NCBI GenBank assembly: GCA_913030665.1
Contig: CAJWFS010000012.1
Span: forward strand, 1 to 34,969
Length of the DNA: 34,969 nucleotides
Direction: 5' to 3'
Source of the DNA: an uncultured Acidimicrobiaceae bacterium
GTDB taxonomy: Bacteria > Actinomycetota > Acidimicrobiia > Acidimicrobiales > MedAcidi-G1
Numbering within the stretch: position 1 is the first letter of the stretch; every line of letters starts with the position of its first letter. Under the pieces are notes generated by a model, which did not search any database, was not told the DNA's origin, and saw only the letters and a program-made list of their open reading frames with translations. Below, piece after piece: positions 33,005 through 34,969 of the stretch. The translations under genes and the position numbers were made by a program.

Positions 33005-33441
33005 CAGGCCCCGGCACCCCCGTCGGCCACCAGGTAGGGGGTCAGGCGGGCGGCCATGTCGGCGGGGAAGCGGGTCGGCTTCCCGCTGGTGCCGGTGACG
33101 GCTGCCACTACCTCCTGTGTGGCCAGCACGACGTCGCCCCGTAGGAGACGCTGTCCCCAGCGGGACGAGGCGCGCCGCAGCTCGAGCACCTCGGTTTCGA
33201 TCACGAGGTTGTCGCCGGCGACAGCCGAGGCCAGGAACTTCGTGATGATCCGGGTGACGACGAACCGGAAGCCCTCGGATTCCAGGTCATGCAGTCCAAG
33301 TCCCGCCTCGTCCAGCAACTCGATCCTGCCGGTCTCGAACAACTGGACGTAGACGCTGTGGTTCAGGTGCCCGTAGGGGTCCAGCTCGTAGAATCGGACC
33401 TTCACCGGATGGCGGTGTGGGGCGGTCGGGGCGTTCTGCAC
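33004..33441 (-). CDS. Hot-dog fold acyl-CoA thioesterase, YbgC/FadM-like
   Basis: This 145-residue protein of the 4-hydroxybenzoyl-CoA thioesterase group hydrolyses acyl-CoA thioesters. The active-site block is RFYELDPYGHLNHSVY with catalytic D21, as in YbgC-type enzymes (usual form D-x-x-GH-x-N). The later strand RIITKFLASAVAGDNLVIETEV is typical. The GTG at 33441 has no ribosome site, but a TAGCGT box lies 7 nt upstream, which supports a leaderless start there. It is coupled to the DUF368 gene downstream by a TGATG overlap, which could link it to membrane lipid turnover, although that is only context. It is divergent from the alpha/beta hydrolase. Confidence 0.9.
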   Translation of the reverse strand: MQNAPTAPHRHPVKVRFYELDPYGHLNHSVYVQLFETGRIELLDEAGLGLHDLESEGFRFVVTRIITKFLASAVAGDNLVIETEVLELRRASSRWGQRLLRGDVVLATQEVVAAVTGTSGKPTRFPADMAARLTPYLVADGGAGA

Positions 33442-33448
33442 GCGGGTG

Positions 33449-33454
33449 ACGCTA
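33449..33454 (-). promoter_or_regulatory. -10 element (TAGCGT) for leaderless thioesterase
   Basis: On the minus strand TAGCGT ends 7 nt before the GTG at 33441, with no Shine-Dalgarno. It faces the hydrolase promoter about 70 nt away. Confidence 0.5.
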
Positions 33455-33523
33455 GCCGTCGGGGTTCCGGGGGCCGGGTCCGCCCGGGGTGGGTGGACGG
33501 CCGGGTGGCGGATGCCACAGGGC

Positions 33524-33529
33524 TACCCT
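33524..33529 (+). promoter_or_regulatory. -10 element (TACCCT) for leaderless alpha/beta hydrolase
   Basis: TACCCT ends 7 nt before the ATG at 33537, with no Shine-Dalgarno. It supports that start over an in-frame ATG further upstream. Confidence 0.5.
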
Positions 33530-33536
33530 CGGCCCC

Positions 33537-34391
33537 ATGGCGGGTACAGACTCACCGTCCGGAGTCCAGATCTATTCAGAGGTGTTCGAGCCGACGTCCG
33601 GAACATCCGGCGCTGGCGCCGTGCTGCTGGTGTCGGGAGCCGATTCCCACTGCACCCGTTGGACGTCGGCGTTCATCCAGCCGCTGCTGGACCTGGGACA
33701 CCGCGTGGTGCGATATGACCACCGGGACAGTGGCATGTCGGACAAGGTGCCGGCTGATGTCGGATACACGCTGGCGGACCTGGCCGATGATGCCTGTGCG
33801 GTCATGGACGAGCACGGAATCGTCCGGGCCCACGTGGTCGGTCGGTCCATGGGTGGCATGGTCGGTCAGGTGATGGCGCTGGACCATGCCGATCGTGTGA
33901 TCACGTTGACGTTGCTCTGCTCCAGCCCCGGTCTCGGTGACGAGAGCTTGCCGTCGGCCGCTGACTGGCTGTTAGACCGCATGGCCGAGAGGCTCTTTGC
34001 CCCGCCCCCGGCCGACCATGCCGAACGGGTCGCCTGGATGGTGGAGCTGGACGAGATGTTCGCTGGCAGCCGTTATCCGGTCACCACCGCTGAGCGGATC
34101 CGTACGGCCGCCGTCGAGGTGGAGCGGTGCTGGTATCCGGAGTCGGGTCACGGCCCGGCGGTCAACTCCTCGCCCTCCCGACTGGGCCGGTTGGGTGGAA
34201 TTGCCGTACCGACGCTGGTCGTCCACGGCACGGTCGACCCGGTGTTCCCCGTGGAGCACGCCCTGGCCCTGGCTGACGGGATTCCCGATGCCGGGCTCTG
34301 GCTGGTTGAGGGCCTGGGCCACGAGGTGCCCGATGGCCTGTTGCCGGCACTGCTCGAACGCATCCGGGAGCATCTCGCCGTTGGGGCCTAA
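33537..34391 (+). CDS. Alpha/beta-fold hydrolase (RdmC / esterase-like)
   Basis: This 284-residue protein shows the catalytic triad in order: S104 in VGRSMGG (the G-x-S-x-G elbow), D234 in VHGTVDPVFP, and H262 in GLGHEVP. The oxyanion region near 31-40 (LVSGADSHC) and YDHRDSGMSD are as in aclacinomycin methylesterase-like hydrolases of actinobacteria. It has no signal peptide, so it is probably cytoplasmic. The ATG at 33537 is preferred to one at 33489 because the fold begins near it and a TACCCT box lies 7 nt upstream. The substrate, probably a small ester, is unknown. It faces sdhB, with 39 nt between the stops. Confidence 0.9.
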   Translation: MAGTDSPSGVQIYSEVFEPTSGTSGAGAVLLVSGADSHCTRWTSAFIQPLLDLGHRVVRYDHRDSGMSDKVPADVGYTLADLADDACAVMDEHGIVRAHVVGRSMGGMVGQVMALDHADRVITLTLLCSSPGLGDESLPSAADWLLDRMAERLFAPPPADHAERVAWMVELDEMFAGSRYPVTTAERIRTAAVEVERCWYPESGHGPAVNSSPSRLGRLGGIAVPTLVVHGTVDPVFPVEHALALADGIPDAGLWLVEGLGHEVPDGLLPALLERIREHLAVGA

Positions 34392-34430
34392 CCGGGCGTC
34401 ATGAGGTCAGTCCTGACGCTGGCGCTGGGG

Positions 34431-34969
34431 TCAGTGCTGGCCGGCCAGAGCCCGGTTCCTGACCTTCGCCTTCATGTAGTCGCGGTTCATGAACGCGATG
34501 AAGTCCAGTGAGATCTCCTTCGGGCAGGCCTCCGAGCACTCGCCGTGGTTCGTGCACGAGCCGAAGAACTCCTCCATGGTCTCGACCATGGCCTCGGTCC
34601 TGCTCCACCGTTCGGCCTGGCCCTGGGGCAGCAGGCCCAGGTGGCCGATCTTGGCTGAGGTGAACAGCTGCGCCGCCGAGTTCGGGCAGGCGGCCACGCA
34701 GGCACCGCACCCGATGCAGGCGGCGGCGTCGAATGCCTGGTCAGCAGCGGCCTTCGGCACCGGGATGAGGTTGGCGTCAGATGCCGCTCCCGTACCGACG
34801 GAGATGTATCCACCGGCCTCGATGATCCGATCCAACGGGGACCGGTCGACGGCCAGGTCGCGCACCACCGGGAAGCCGGCCGCACGGAACGGCTCGATCA
34901 CGATCTCGTCGCCGTCGGAGAACTCCCGCATGTGGAGCTGGCAGGTGGCGGTGGCCTTCTGGGGTCCGT
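34431..34969 (-). CDS. sdhB: Succinate dehydrogenase / fumarate reductase iron-sulfur subunit, C-terminal part
   Basis: The gene runs off the end of the window at its 5' side; 178 codons before the stop are visible. Its protein carries electrons from the flavin subunit to quinone in the TCA cycle and respiratory chain. The two cysteine clusters of the C-terminal domain are [12 protein letters not shown] (near 34718-34683) and [12 protein letters not shown] (near 34556-34521). In frame before the internal Met at 34931 the sequence TATCQLHM continues the protein, so that Met is not the start. The 2Fe-2S N-terminal part is mostly missing, with one cysteine visible in TATCQLH. The cluster spacing is that of the Bacillus/Bacteroidetes-like (non-E. 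coli) type of SdhB. Confidence 0.93.
   Translation of the reverse strand, partial: GPQKATATCQLHMREFSDGDEIVIEPFRAAGFPVVRDLAVDRSPLDRIIEAGGYISVGTGAASDANLIPVPKAAADQAFDAAACIGCGACVAACPNSAAQLFTSAKIGHLGLLPQGQAERWSRTEAMVETMEEFFGSCTNHGECSEACPKEISLDFIAFMNRDYMKAKVRNRALAGQH

Noticed and set aside
34392-34430. GTCAG-TC-CTGAC hairpin between the hydrolase and sdhB as a terminator.
   Set aside because: A 5-bp stem with a 2-nt loop cannot form a stable hairpin and there is no T-run.
1-34969. CRISPR arrays, insertion sequences, phage genes, attachment sites and defence systems.
   Set aside because: No regular spaced repeats, transposase or integrase motifs, or terminal repeats were seen; the window reads as ordinary chromosomal backbone.

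Overview
The window is GC-rich (roughly two thirds G+C by eye), with many GTG starts and many 1-4 nt gene overlaps. The gene content is typical of an actinobacterium: a BldG-type anti-anti-sigma factor, the topA-MFS-tmk-holB block, a eukaryote-type glutamine synthetase, and an actinobacterial-style FolD. The tight packing and the style of the proteins suggest an uncultured member of the class Acidimicrobiia, possibly marine. That placement is inference; no marker in the window proves it.

Layout. 1-905: the 3' end of glnII, a terminator, and a small Met/His-rich membrane-anchored protein. 981-4304: glutamine-dependent NAD+ synthetase, a small unknown protein and a sigma-70 factor. 4305-5462: a minus-strand selenocysteine tRNA (anticodon TCA), a 24-codon hydrophobic ORF, and a HAD-IB phosphatase. 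5695-14296: a plus-strand run of bldG-like STAS protein, anti-sigma kinase, nhaA, topA, MFS protein, tmk and holB. 14362-17798: an SDR, an internally deleted molybdopterin oxidoreductase translationally coupled to a metallo-beta-lactamase-fold hydrolase, then AlaX and a membrane protein on the minus strand. 17978-24542: sucC-sucD, purN-purH, folD and icd. 24565-28985: a two-gene heterodimeric ABC exporter and a PIG-L deacetylase. 29076-34969: mdh, an SCP2-like protein, a phosphohistidine swivel-domain protein coupled to an unrecognised 380-residue protein, a DUF368 lipid-carrier transporter, a thioesterase, an alpha/beta hydrolase, and the 5'-truncated sdhB.

Function. Central carbon metabolism is well represented (icd, sucCD, sdhB, mdh). 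purN, purH and folD belong together, because FolD makes the formyl-tetrahydrofolate that PurN and PurH use. topA, tmk and holB serve DNA topology, dTTP supply and replication. The bldG-like pair is a partner-switching module, but no cognate sigma factor lies next to it.

The most interesting signals are these. (1) A TAnnnT -10 element sits 6-8 nt before the start codon of ten genes and 7 nt before the tRNA-Sec. This points to widespread leaderless transcription and helps choose starts. (2) A swivel-domain protein without its kinase partner is coupled to an unknown protein. (3) A molybdoenzyme gene has been reduced in frame to its two ends. (4) A tRNA-Sec is present with no selenocysteine machinery nearby. 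(5) Two convergent gene pairs have both stop codons inside one CTAG.
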